Source of the DNA: Saprospirales bacterium
GTDB lineage: Bacteria > Bacteroidota > Bacteroidia > Chitinophagales > Saprospiraceae
Assembly: GCA_016711045.1 (NCBI GenBank)
Contig: JADJTT010000001.1
Span: forward strand, 124,001 to 188,000
Reading direction: 5' to 3'
Length of the DNA stretch: 64,000 nucleotides
Shown here: one piece after another, positions 48,728 to 57,414 of the stretch
Position numbering within the stretch: the first letter of the stretch is position 1
How the letters are laid out: each line of letters opens with the position of its first letter
Program-made: the position numbers and the translations under genes
The notes under the pieces: model-generated
What the model was told of the DNA's origin: nothing
What the model saw: the letters and a program-made list of their open reading frames with translations, nothing else
Database searches by the model: none

Positions 48728-50065
48728 ATGAAATCACTCCTTTTCCGCTGGGGGCTTTTCGCAGCCCTTGGAGTATTGCTAAATTCCTGTACCCAACCCG
48801 GCATCATCGGATCTGACCTCCTGAAAGGAGACCAGATCGGCGTTTCTTTCACGGATACGCTTCCCTTTATCGCCTATGTCCAACTTACTGATTCGGTCAA
48901 GACCTATGGCTCGGACCTGGGCGAACAATTAAACAGTTACCTCTGCGGTCAGTTTGCAGATCCCGTGTTCGGGCTTTCCTCCGCTGTCATCAACGCCCAA
49001 CTGGTCCTGAATAGCGGTAATCCGCCCAATTTTGAAGGAGCAACCCTGGATTCGATGGTCCTCATCCTGCCCTATGTAGCTAGCCGGGTCTACGGAGATA
49101 CCACTGAAGCATACCAGCTCGAAGTATATCTGCTAGACGAGGATATGCTGGATACGGCAAATTATTATTCCAATAAAACGTTTGCGGCAACTCAGCTCAT
49201 CGGGAGTACGACCATCTTTCCGTCCCCAAGCGACAGCCTGGAGATCCTGATCCATGGAAGCGATACGATGGGAACCCAACTAGTCGTTCCGCAAGTCCGG
49301 ATACGGATGGATGATGCGTTCGCGCAGTCGATCCTGACCGAAGATACCCTCGTGTTGGAGTCCGACACTTCTTTCCTGGAAAAATACAAGGGTATCCAAA
49401 TCCGCGGAGCCAGCCAAAATAAAGGAATGCTGAGTTTCAACCTGAACTCTTCGCTTGCCGGACTGACGGTATATTACCACGTCGATACGATTTTCAGTCA
49501 ATACTCCTTTAAGTATACCAGCACCAGCGTCCGGATGGTAAGTTTTTCCCAGGATTATTCCAGCGCCCCGGCAAATGCCTTTCTCCAGGATTCTACCTTA
49601 TGCGACAGCCTGCTGTTCGTGCAGGGCACATCCGGACTCGGAATGGTGTTGGAATTCCCCGACATCAGCCTGCTGGAAAACAAGCTTATCAACCGCGCGG
49701 AGTTGGAGTTTACGGTCATAACCCTTCCGGAAGATATGGGATATGCGTTTGACCCGGTCTCCCAACTCATTGTCTCGGAGATCAAGGATGACGGCACCCT
49801 GGCCATCATTCCGGATGTCTCTGTGGGCCTGGCCCGACAGGACCTGCCTTTCCTCTTTGGAGGCAACATTGATGAGGAGGGAATGCCTCAGACCTATAAA
49901 ATGAACCTCTCCGCCTACTTTATTGATCTAAAGAACGGGGATGCAGGCAACCGCATCCTTATTACGCCCCTCACCCGGGCCGAATTGGCCAACCGGGTGG
50001 TACTATGCGGGCCTAAACATCCCGACTACCCTGCAAAAATCAAATTGAGTTTAACTGATTATTGA
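48728..50065 (+). CDS. DUF4270 lipoprotein
   Basis: A 445-residue predicted lipoprotein of the Bacteroidota family DUF4270. Seen: a signal peptide with lipobox VLLNSC (Cys about 21), the typical LLKGDQIGVSFTDTLPF opening and a long beta-rich body with repeated D-S-L/V strands (ATLDSMVLILPY). It should be attached to the outer membrane. It is the gene just before glmS, six bases apart, as in many relatives; the role is unknown, possibly envelope biogenesis given the position. Confidence 0.85.
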   Translation: MKSLLFRWGLFAALGVLLNSCTQPGIIGSDLLKGDQIGVSFTDTLPFIAYVQLTDSVKTYGSDLGEQLNSYLCGQFADPVFGLSSAVINAQLVLNSGNPPNFEGATLDSMVLILPYVASRVYGDTTEAYQLEVYLLDEDMLDTANYYSNKTFAATQLIGSTTIFPSPSDSLEILIHGSDTMGTQLVVPQVRIRMDDAFAQSILTEDTLVLESDTSFLEKYKGIQIRGASQNKGMLSFNLNSSLAGLTVYYHVDTIFSQYSFKYTSTSVRMVSFSQDYSSAPANAFLQDSTLCDSLLFVQGTSGLGMVLEFPDISLLENKLINRAELEFTVITLPEDMGYAFDPVSQLIVSEIKDDGTLAIIPDVSVGLARQDLPFLFGGNIDEEGMPQTYKMNLSAYFIDLKNGDAGNRILITPLTRAELANRVVLCGPKHPDYPAKIKLSLTDY

Positions 50066-50071
50066 TCTGTC

Positions 50072-51913
50072 ATGTGTGGAATAGTTGCTTACATTGGCCC
50101 CCGTGAGGCGTATCCAATTTTGATCAAAGGACTCCAACGTCTGGAATATCGCGGGTACGATAGCGCAGGGGTGGCCGTATACAACGGCCAACTGCATGTG
50201 TATAAGAAAAAAGGCAAAGTGCAAGATCTAATTGACTTTGCCATTGATAAAAACACCAAAGGCAATGTGGGTATTGGCCATACCCGGTGGGCCACCCATG
50301 GCAAACCGGATGATATCAACGCACACCCCCATTATTCAGGCAATCAACGCCTGACTATTGTGCACAATGGCATCATTGAAAACTACGGTCTCCTGAAGAC
50401 TGCGTTGGAAAACAAAGGCCATGTCTTCAACTCCGAAACAGATACGGAAGTATTGGTGCACCTGATCGAGGAGATCCAACGCACTGAAAAACTCCCCCTC
50501 GACGAAGCGGTGCGCCTTGCGCTAACCGAAGTAGTGGGCGCCTACGCCATCGTGGTGATGGATCGCGACAATCCCGACCAACTGGTCGCAGCCCGGAAAG
50601 GTAGTCCACTGGTGATTGGAATCGGCAAAGACGAATTTTTTCTGGCTTCCGATGCCACCCCCATTGTAGAACATACCAAGCAAGTGGTCTACCTCAATGA
50701 CGAAGAGATCACCCTGCTGACACGCGATGGCCACTTCCAGATCAAAACCATCGGCAACGAGATCCAAAGTCCTTTTATCGAAGAACTCAATATGGAAATT
50801 GAGATGCTCGAAAAGGGAGGGTATGATTTTTTCATGCTCAAGGAAATTCACGAGCAGGCACGCACTATTGAAGATTGTATGCGGGGCCGCCTGAATGCCC
50901 GGGAAGGATGGGTTAGGCTTGGCGGCATCGAACAGTACAACAACCGCATCTCCCAGGCCGACCGCATTCTGATCGTTGCCTGCGGCACCTCGTGGCACGC
51001 AGGCCTGATCGCCGAATATCTCTTTGAAGACCTCGCCCGGATACCGGTAGAAGTGGAGTATGCATCTGAATTTCGCTATCGCAACCCCATTATCCGCGAA
51101 ACTGACATCGTTATTGCCATTTCTCAGTCAGGCGAAACTGCAGATACCTTGGCCGCCCTCGAATTGGCCAAGGAAAAAGGCGCCCTCATTTACGGAATCG
51201 TCAACGTGGTCGGATCTTCTATCGCCCGTATGACCGATGCCGGATCGTATATCCATGCCGGCCCCGAGATTGGCGTGGCTTCGACCAAAGCGTTTACAGG
51301 GCAGGTTACCCTGCTTACCATGATCGCGCTCAGCCTGGCATTCAAACGGGGTACGCTGTCCAAAACGTATTATCAGCAACTGCTCAACGAAATGGAAAAC
51401 ATTCCCCGGAAAGTCGAACATTTGCTCGAACGGTGCTCGTCTTCGGTCGAATACATCGCCAGGGAATTCAAAGATGCGACCAATGCCCTCTACCTGGGCC
51501 GGGGATACAGCTTCCCGGTAGCCCTGGAAGGCGCGCTCAAACTGAAAGAGATTTCCTATATCCACGCGGAAGGCTATCCCGCCGCAGAGATGAAACACGG
51601 CCCCATCGCCCTGATTGACGAAAACATGCCGGTGTTTGTCATCGCCACCAACAAGAGTGCATACGAGAAAATCGCCAGTAATATTCAGGAAGTGAAGGCC
51701 CGTAAAGGCGTGGTAATAGCAGTAGTTACTGAAGGAGAAGAAGTGATCTCTAAAATGGCCGACTATATCATCGAGATCCCGGAGACGGAAGAACCCCTTA
51801 CCCCTCTGCTCTCGGTTATTCCGTTGCAGCTTCTTTCCTACCACATCGCACTTTTACGAAATTGTGACGTCGATCAACCCAGGAACCTTGCAAAATCTGT
51901 AACAGTAGAATAA
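50072..51913 (+). CDS. glmS: Glutamine-fructose-6-phosphate aminotransferase (isomerizing)
   Basis: A 613-residue enzyme that makes glucosamine-6-phosphate from fructose-6-phosphate and glutamine, the entry to UDP-GlcNAc. Seen: the N-terminal nucleophile Cys2 in MCGIVAYIGP, GHTRWATHG, HNGIIENY and the E-T-D-T motif of the class II glutaminase; then two SIS domains with CGTSWHAG, ISQSGETADTLAAL and the C-terminal DQPRNLAKSVTVE. Length is normal. With murA downstream it serves peptidoglycan precursor synthesis. No glmS ribozyme-like leader is visible; only 6 nt separate it from the DUF4270 gene. Confidence 0.96.
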   Translation: MCGIVAYIGPREAYPILIKGLQRLEYRGYDSAGVAVYNGQLHVYKKKGKVQDLIDFAIDKNTKGNVGIGHTRWATHGKPDDINAHPHYSGNQRLTIVHNGIIENYGLLKTALENKGHVFNSETDTEVLVHLIEEIQRTEKLPLDEAVRLALTEVVGAYAIVVMDRDNPDQLVAARKGSPLVIGIGKDEFFLASDATPIVEHTKQVVYLNDEEITLLTRDGHFQIKTIGNEIQSPFIEELNMEIEMLEKGGYDFFMLKEIHEQARTIEDCMRGRLNAREGWVRLGGIEQYNNRISQADRILIVACGTSWHAGLIAEYLFEDLARIPVEVEYASEFRYRNPIIRETDIVIAISQSGETADTLAALELAKEKGALIYGIVNVVGSSIARMTDAGSYIHAGPEIGVASTKAFTGQVTLLTMIALSLAFKRGTLSKTYYQQLLNEMENIPRKVEHLLERCSSSVEYIAREFKDATNALYLGRGYSFPVALEGALKLKEISYIHAEGYPAAEMKHGPIALIDENMPVFVIATNKSAYEKIASNIQEVKARKGVVIAVVTEGEEVISKMADYIIEIPETEEPLTPLLSVIPLQLLSYHIALLRNCDVDQPRNLAKSVTVE

Positions 51914-51959
51914 AAAACGCTTACCTTTATCCAGCCAATACAAAATAGCTGAGCCAAGC

Positions 51960-52634
51960 ATGGAATATAATACCGCCAGGGATCATCTGATCATTCCAGA
52001 ATACGGACGCCACGTCCAGGGTATGATCCAACACGCCACTACCATCGAAAACCCCCGGGAGCGCCAAGCTTTCGTGGATAGAGTGGTCAACCTGGTAGTT
52101 CAAATGAACGCCCAGAATAAAAATATGGAGGATTTTCGGGAAAAAGTGTGGAAACATGTGTACCGAATCGCCCACTTCCAACTCGACGTATTGCCTCCCA
52201 GCGGCGTCATTCCCAAACCGGAGGACATGAACAAGAAGCCGGAGCGAATCCCCTACCCACAAAAATCGATCCACTACAAGCACTATGGCTACAACGTCCA
52301 GAAACTGGTCGAGAAAGCCAGGGCTATGCAAGATAACGAGAAGAAGGACGCCTTTTCCTACGTGATCGCCTCTTACATGAAATTGGCGTATCAAACCTGG
52401 AATAGGGAGCACTTCGTGAGCGATGATGTCGTCATTTCCGACCTGGAAGCACTGTCGGAAGGCCAACTCTCCCTCCATGAGGACACCACCCTGGAGCATG
52501 TGCCGCAGGATAGATCCAAATCCAAATCGCAGCAGTATCACCAACAGGGCAGAAAACAAAAGTATCAGGGAAAAGGGGGCAGCAGTACTAGCAATGGCGG
52601 CGGATTCAAGCGAAAGCGTAATAAACGCAAGTAA
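51960..52634 (+). CDS. DUF4290 family protein
   Basis: A 224-residue cytoplasmic protein of the Bacteroidota family DUF4290. Seen: MEYNTARDHLIIPEYGRHVQ, then ERQAFVDRVVNLVVQMN, KVWKHVYRIAHFQLDV and a low-complexity C-terminal tail rich in Q, K, S and G. It is positioned between glmS and murA and starts 20 nt before murA, as in relatives, so it may be co-transcribed with cell-wall genes. Its function is unknown. The basic tail ending KRKRNKRK could bind nucleic acid. Confidence 0.85.
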   Translation: MEYNTARDHLIIPEYGRHVQGMIQHATTIENPRERQAFVDRVVNLVVQMNAQNKNMEDFREKVWKHVYRIAHFQLDVLPPSGVIPKPEDMNKKPERIPYPQKSIHYKHYGYNVQKLVEKARAMQDNEKKDAFSYVIASYMKLAYQTWNREHFVSDDVVISDLEALSEGQLSLHEDTTLEHVPQDRSKSKSQQYHQQGRKQKYQGKGGSSTSNGGGFKRKRNKRK

Positions 52635-52653
52635 TTGCCCGACCATATAACTT

Positions 52654-53967
52654 ATGAACCCTTCCAGCTTTGAAGTGACCGGAGGGAAGCGGCTGCATGG
52701 CGCTATCCTTCCTCAAGGCGCTAAAAATGAGGCGCTCCAAATTATCTCCGCCACCCTGCTAACCCAGGAGGAAGTCCTCATCTCTAATATCCCCGACATC
52801 CTGGATGTGAACCGCCTGATCGAACTCCTCAAAGGATTGGGCGTGCAGGTGGAGGCGCGCGAACCTGGCGTCTATTCCTTCACCGCCCGGGATATTGACC
52901 TCGACTTCTTCCAATCCGATGAATTTCAGGCACTCTCCCGTCGTATCCGGGGCTCCGTCATGATGATCGGCCCGCTGCTCGCCCGCTTTGGCAAAGCTTA
53001 CCTGCCTAAACCAGGCGGAGACAAAATCGGACGACGAAGGCTCGACACCCATTTCCATGGATTGGAAGCGCTGGGTGGGCAGTTCAATTACGATAATGAA
53101 AAGGATCATTTTTTCATCGAAGCCGAACAACTGAAAGGCACCTACATCCTCATGGATGAGATTTCGGTGACCGGCACGGCCAACATCGTCATGGCCGCGG
53201 TCCTGGCCAAAGGTATTACCCAGGTCTACAACGCCGCTTGCGAACCCTATGTCCAGCAATTGTGCAAAATGCTCAACCGCATGGGCGCCAAAATTTCCGG
53301 CATCGGCTCCAACCTCCTGACGATCGAAGGGGTTGAAGGGCTCCTGGGCGGAACCACCCACCGCATGCTCCCCGACATGATAGAGATCGGTAGTTTTATC
53401 GGGCTGGCAGCTATGACCCAATCCGAGCTGACCATCCGGCAGGCCCGAAGGGAAGAGCTCGGTACGATCCCTATGGTGTTTGAACAACTGGGCATCCAAC
53501 TCGAATTCAGGGGTGATGACCTGTTTATCCCCCAACAGGATTCCTATGAGATCCAGACCTTCATCGACGGTTCAATCCTCACCGTATACGATGCGCCCTG
53601 GCCGGGCTTTTCGCCCGACTTGATGAGTATTGTCCTTGTCACTGCAACCCAAGCTCGCGGTAGCGTCCTGATCCATCAGAAAATGTTTGAAAGCCGCCTG
53701 TTTTTCGTCGACAAACTAATCGACATGGGGGCTCAGATCATCCTCTGTGATCCACACCGGGCTACCGTGATCGGCCTCGACCGAAAATATGCTCTGCGGG
53801 GTATTGAAATGACCTCTCCCGATATTCGCGCCGGGGTAGCCTTGCTCATCGCGGCGCTGTCGGCAAAAGGAACGAGCTTGATTCGAAGTATCGACCAAAT
53901 CGACCGGGGGTATGCGCATATTGACGAACGCCTCCGGGCATTAGGCGCAGATATCCATCGAATCTAA
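52654..53967 (+). CDS. murA: UDP-N-acetylglucosamine 1-carboxyvinyltransferase (Asp-type MurA)
   Basis: A 437-residue enzyme that transfers enolpyruvate from PEP to UDP-GlcNAc, the first committed step of peptidoglycan synthesis. Seen: GGKRLHGAILPQGAKNEALQ (K and N conserved), VTGTANIVMAAVLAKG and LLIAALSAKGTSLIRSIDQI. The active-site loop reads PGGDKIGRRRLD, so residue 123 is Asp (GAC, 53020-53022) where most enzymes have the Cys that fosfomycin alkylates. Asp versions are known from other bacteria to be active but fosfomycin-resistant. Start 20 nt after the DUF4290 gene. Confidence 0.95.
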   Translation: MNPSSFEVTGGKRLHGAILPQGAKNEALQIISATLLTQEEVLISNIPDILDVNRLIELLKGLGVQVEAREPGVYSFTARDIDLDFFQSDEFQALSRRIRGSVMMIGPLLARFGKAYLPKPGGDKIGRRRLDTHFHGLEALGGQFNYDNEKDHFFIEAEQLKGTYILMDEISVTGTANIVMAAVLAKGITQVYNAACEPYVQQLCKMLNRMGAKISGIGSNLLTIEGVEGLLGGTTHRMLPDMIEIGSFIGLAAMTQSELTIRQARREELGTIPMVFEQLGIQLEFRGDDLFIPQQDSYEIQTFIDGSILTVYDAPWPGFSPDLMSIVLVTATQARGSVLIHQKMFESRLFFVDKLIDMGAQIILCDPHRATVIGLDRKYALRGIEMTSPDIRAGVALLIAALSAKGTSLIRSIDQIDRGYAHIDERLRALGADIHRI

Positions 53968-53980
53968 ATCAACCACAACT

Positions 53981-54304
53981 ATGGTGCTGTACAACGTAAC
54001 CGTTAAGATCAATAATGAAGTGAAGGAGGAATGGCTCCAGTGGATGAAGGGAGTGCATATTCCTGAGGTATTGGCCACAGGCCTCTTCCTCCACTACCGG
54101 ATCTCCCGCATTCTCAGCATGGAAGACACCGACGGTACGACCTATGCTTTTCAATACCTCTGCCCCGACATGGCCACCTTACACCAATATCAAGTGCATT
54201 ATGCCCCGGCCCTCCAAAAATCACATGCCGATCGGTATAAGGATCAATACGTTGCCTTCCGCACGGTAATGGAAGTGATCGAGGAGGGAATGGGAAGTAA
54301 TTAA
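53981..54304 (+). CDS. DUF4286 family protein
   Basis: A 107-residue protein of the Bacteroidota family DUF4286, with a ferredoxin-like alpha/beta pattern. Seen: VLYNVTVKINNEVKEEWLQW, MKGVHIPEVLATGLF and TYAFQYLCPDMATLHQYQVH, all family-typical. It starts 13 nt after murA and is likely in the same transcript. No function is established; the fold resembles small monooxygenase-like or regulatory ligand-binding domains, which is inference. Confidence 0.85.
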   Translation: MVLYNVTVKINNEVKEEWLQWMKGVHIPEVLATGLFLHYRISRILSMEDTDGTTYAFQYLCPDMATLHQYQVHYAPALQKSHADRYKDQYVAFRTVMEVIEEGMGSN

Positions 54305-54380
54305 CACTTTGGATCAAAGAGTAAACTCCTTATTTTTACCGGAAATCTAATCATTCGTCCAAGCCAAAATAGAACCACTT

Positions 54381-55568
54381 ATGTTTTTTGAATTGAATGA
54401 AGAACAACTGGCAGTCCGTGACGCAGCTCGCGACTTTGCCCAAAACGAGCTCAAACCCACCGTAATTGACCGCGACCGCGAAATGCGCTTTCCCAAAGAG
54501 GAGGTGCGTAAAATGGCCGAGATGGGATTTATGGGAATGATGGTCTCTCCCGAATACGGAGGTAGCGGGATGGATACCATCTCCTATGTGTTGGCCATGG
54601 AAGAGATCTCCAAAATAGATGCTTCTTGCTCGGTGATCATGTCCGTTAACAATTCCCTGGTATGCTGGGGATTGGAAACCTACGGGACCGAAGCACAGAA
54701 ACAAAAATACCTCACCCGGCTGGCAACCGGAGAATGGATCGGCGCCTTTTGCCTGTCTGAACCCGAAGCCGGTAGCGACGCGACCAGCCAGCGCACCACT
54801 GCCGTTGACATGGGCGACCACTACCTCCTTAACGGCACGAAAAACTGGATCACCAATGGCGGATCATCCAGTGTGCACCTCGTAATCGCCCAAACCAATC
54901 CTGAAAAAGGCCACCGCGGGATCAATGCGCTTATCGTAGAAACCAGCTGGCCGGGGGTCACCATTGGAACGAAGGAGGATAAACTGGGCATCAGGTCTTC
55001 CGATACGCACACCATCATGTATACCGACGTAAAAGTGCCCAAGGAAAATCGCATCGGAGACGATGGATTTGGGTTCAAATTTGCGATGAAAACCCTCAGT
55101 GGAGGCCGGATCGGCATCGCCGCTCAGGCACTCGGCATTGGCGCCGGCGCCTATGAGTTGGCCGTTGCCTATTCAAAAGAACGCGAAACGTTTGGCAAAC
55201 CGATCAGCCAACACCAGGCCATCGCCTTCAAACTGGCCGATATGGCTACCGAAGTGGAAGCGGCACGCCTTATGGTATACCGCGCTGCCTGGATGAAAGA
55301 CCAACACATGGATTATGGAATGGCCAGCGCAATGGCTAAAGTATTTGCCTCGGAAGTAGCTATGAAAACCGCTACCCAGGCCGTGCAGGTACACGGAGGC
55401 TACGGATATGTGAAAGAATACCACGTAGAGCGCCTCATGCGTGATGCCAAGATCACCGAGATCTACGAAGGCACCTCCGAAATCCAGCGAATTGTCATCT
55501 CCCGGGAAATTCTTCAGGGACAACTTTATCTGCCGTATATGCCGCCTTCGGCGCAAACATCTCATTGA
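54381..55568 (+). CDS. Acyl-CoA dehydrogenase
   Basis: A 395-residue FAD-dependent dehydrogenase of short/medium or branched-chain acyl-CoAs. Seen: the N-terminal helical domain (LNEEQLAVRDAARDFAQNEL), AFCLSEPEAGSDATSQRTTA and the WITNGG FAD loop in the middle, then TFGKPISQHQAIAFKLADMA, GGYGYVKEYHVERLMRDAKI and the catalytic Glu in TEIYEGTSEIQRIVISREIL. The catalytic base position in the C-terminal domain fits butyryl/short-chain enzymes. A strong terminator follows. Confidence 0.94.
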   Translation: MFFELNEEQLAVRDAARDFAQNELKPTVIDRDREMRFPKEEVRKMAEMGFMGMMVSPEYGGSGMDTISYVLAMEEISKIDASCSVIMSVNNSLVCWGLETYGTEAQKQKYLTRLATGEWIGAFCLSEPEAGSDATSQRTTAVDMGDHYLLNGTKNWITNGGSSSVHLVIAQTNPEKGHRGINALIVETSWPGVTIGTKEDKLGIRSSDTHTIMYTDVKVPKENRIGDDGFGFKFAMKTLSGGRIGIAAQALGIGAGAYELAVAYSKERETFGKPISQHQAIAFKLADMATEVEAARLMVYRAAWMKDQHMDYGMASAMAKVFASEVAMKTATQAVQVHGGYGYVKEYHVERLMRDAKITEIYEGTSEIQRIVISREILQGQLYLPYMPPSAQTSH

Positions 55569-55581
55569 TACGAAGTGTTAT

Positions 55582-55617
55582 AAAAAGCCACGGTTTGAAA
55601 CCGTGGCTTTTTATTTT
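55582..55617 (+). terminator. Rho-independent terminator
   Basis: A 14-bp stem AAAAAGCCACGGTT / AACCGTGGCTTTTT (55582-55595 with 55599-55612) has a TGA loop and a T-rich tail. It ends the acyl-CoA dehydrogenase transcript, just before the protease gene. Confidence 0.92.
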
Positions 55618-55632
55618 TTTACAAAACAGCAC

Positions 55633-56772
55633 ATGAGAGGCGCCATTCAGATTGCCAAGTTTTTCGACATCCCTGTGCGACTGCACTGGTCGTTCTTCCT
55701 CCTGTTTGTCTATGTAGCCTACATGAGCCAACGGCAGGGCGACACCTGGAACGATACCGGGTGGTCTTTTTTGTTCATGCTGGCTATTTTTGGTTGTGTG
55801 GTACTCCATGAGTTCGGCCATGCCCTAATGGCCCGGCGCTACGGGGTCGATACCAAAGACATAATCCTTTCCCCGATTGGAGGGATTGCCCGTTTGTACC
55901 GGCTGCCCGAACTGCCGGGGCAGGAGTTAATGGTCGCCATAGCAGGTCCTATGGTAAATATCCTGATCGCGGCCATTCTAGGGCCTTTTTCCTGGTGGAC
56001 CGCCCCGGATGAGCTCGGTCAGCTGTTCCGTTTATTTACCGGCGGTACATTGGCTCCCGGCACAGAGTCAGCCTCTTTTCTCCCCTATTTCATTCCTGCC
56101 CTGTTCCTGCTCAATATCACACTTGCCGTATTCAATCTTCTCCCCGCTTTTCCCATGGATGGCGGGCGCGTACTGAGGGCCTTGCTTTCCTTCCGGTTTT
56201 CCCGGTTAATAGCCACCCGGATCGCTTCCCGGATAGGACAGGTAATGTCCCTGCTCCTCGCTGGCTATGGATTACAAGAAGGCAACATCGTCACTGCGCT
56301 GATCGGCGCCTTTATATTTTTCATGGCCTCCCAGGAATACCGGCAGGCAAAAATGGACGACACCCTTAGGGCTGGAAAGGTAGAAGACATCCGGGAGCCT
56401 TTATTCACCCGGCTATACCTCACCGATCCGATAACACACGTATTGGAAATTGCCCAAACCGGGCAGGAGAAACACTTCCTGGTGTTTCAGGAAGATGGCG
56501 CCTGGGCAGGAGTCATGCACGGCGCTAAACTGGGAAACATAGCAAAGGACCCGGCGCTCAGACAAAGTATCGTGCTCGATCATTATACGCCTGTCTGGAC
56601 AGGACTTACCCCTCACGACAGTTTAAAGACCGCGTTCGAGCGAATGTACCAGGCAGGCACACCTATACTTCCCGTTTTTTCAGGGGTGGAAATTGTGGGA
56701 ACGGTCTCCATGGAAGCCCTCCAAAAGGTGCTAAAAGCCCGTCCCCACAAGCGAAGGCTATTCCAGCCCTAG
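55633..56772 (+). CDS. Site-2 protease (M50) family membrane metallopeptidase with CBS domains
   Basis: A 379-residue intramembrane zinc protease of the S2P/RIP type. Seen: hydrophobic segments throughout 1-230, the zinc motif HEFGHALMARRYGVD (H-E-x-x-H, about residue 60), the LLPAFPMDGGRVLRALLSF motif (N-x-x-P-x-P-x-D-G), then two CBS domains (about 245-370), which often bind adenosine nucleotides. Such proteases cleave membrane regulators such as anti-sigma factors; the target here is unknown. The start MRGAIQIAKFF at 55633 is chosen; upstream in-frame codons overlap the terminator. Confidence 0.9.
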   Translation: MRGAIQIAKFFDIPVRLHWSFFLLFVYVAYMSQRQGDTWNDTGWSFLFMLAIFGCVVLHEFGHALMARRYGVDTKDIILSPIGGIARLYRLPELPGQELMVAIAGPMVNILIAAILGPFSWWTAPDELGQLFRLFTGGTLAPGTESASFLPYFIPALFLLNITLAVFNLLPAFPMDGGRVLRALLSFRFSRLIATRIASRIGQVMSLLLAGYGLQEGNIVTALIGAFIFFMASQEYRQAKMDDTLRAGKVEDIREPLFTRLYLTDPITHVLEIAQTGQEKHFLVFQEDGAWAGVMHGAKLGNIAKDPALRQSIVLDHYTPVWTGLTPHDSLKTAFERMYQAGTPILPVFSGVEIVGTVSMEALQKVLKARPHKRRLFQP

Positions 56773-57273
56773 CTTGGCTTTTATCAAGGGAGTCACATCT
56801 TCCGACTCTTCCGCATATACAATGATATTAAGGCTGCTTACATCAAAGATGAATTGGAAACCATTTTCTTTTCCTACCTCATCGATGGCCTGTTGTAGTT
56901 TTTCGAGCACAGGCCCATAAAGTACTTCCCGTTTATCAGAAAGCCAATTCTTTATTTGCTGCTCATATTGTTGAAGATCGTCCTGCCCTTTCTGAATTTC
57001 CGCCTCCCTTTTTTGAGATTCTACCGGCGTAAGAATCCCTTTCTGGGCCTCTTCCATGTACTTGAGATACTTCTCCTGCAATAACTTGGCACGTGATTCA
57101 CCATCCGCAAGCAAGCTGTCGCGCAGTACCATGATCGCGGTATCGGCCTGGGCGATTTCAGGCATTTGGTTCAGCAGAAGCAGCGAATTGGTATACCCCA
57201 TCCGCTGAGCTGAAAGTTGGGTGCCGGAAAGAAAGAAAATAAACAGCCCAAAGGCTAAAAGTGCGTTTCTCAT
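56758..57273 (-). CDS. OmpH/Skp family periplasmic chaperone
   Basis: A 171-residue exported protein. Seen: a signal peptide (MRNALLAFGLFIFFLSGTQL, about 1-24), then RMGYTNSLLLLNQMPEIAQA at the start of the Skp domain, and a long coiled-coil with KLLQEKYLKYMEEAQKG, LQQYEQQIKNWLSDKREVLY and VGKENGFQFIFDVSS, as in Skp. It would hold unfolded outer-membrane proteins in the periplasm. The start at 57273 is chosen because longer in-frame reading lacks a signal. It overlaps the convergent protease end by 15 nt. Confidence 0.9.
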   Translation of the reverse strand: MRNALLAFGLFIFFLSGTQLSAQRMGYTNSLLLLNQMPEIAQADTAIMVLRDSLLADGESRAKLLQEKYLKYMEEAQKGILTPVESQKREAEIQKGQDDLQQYEQQIKNWLSDKREVLYGPVLEKLQQAIDEVGKENGFQFIFDVSSLNIIVYAEESEDVTPLIKAKLGLE

Positions 57274-57366
57274 AGGTTTAGTGCATTTTATGGATAAATG
57301 TCCTTTTCGGAATAAAGAGGGTTTTTTGCTCTTTTTCTGCATGAGTACAGTGTGTAAAATTTCACG

Positions 57367-57374
57367 CAAAAGTA
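57367..57374 (-). promoter_or_regulatory. Putative -7 box TACTTTTG for the Skp-like gene
   Basis: On the minus strand it matches TAnnTTTG, about 93 nt before the start at 57273. It lies downstream of an in-frame ATG at 57396, which supports the shorter gene. Confidence 0.5.
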
Positions 57375-57414
57375 GGACTATCCTCCGGAGTATCATACAG
57401 CCGCCTGGTTTTTA

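Noticed and set aside
50040..50072. A glmS ribozyme
   Set aside because: Only six bases separate the previous stop from glmS, which is too little for the ribozyme.
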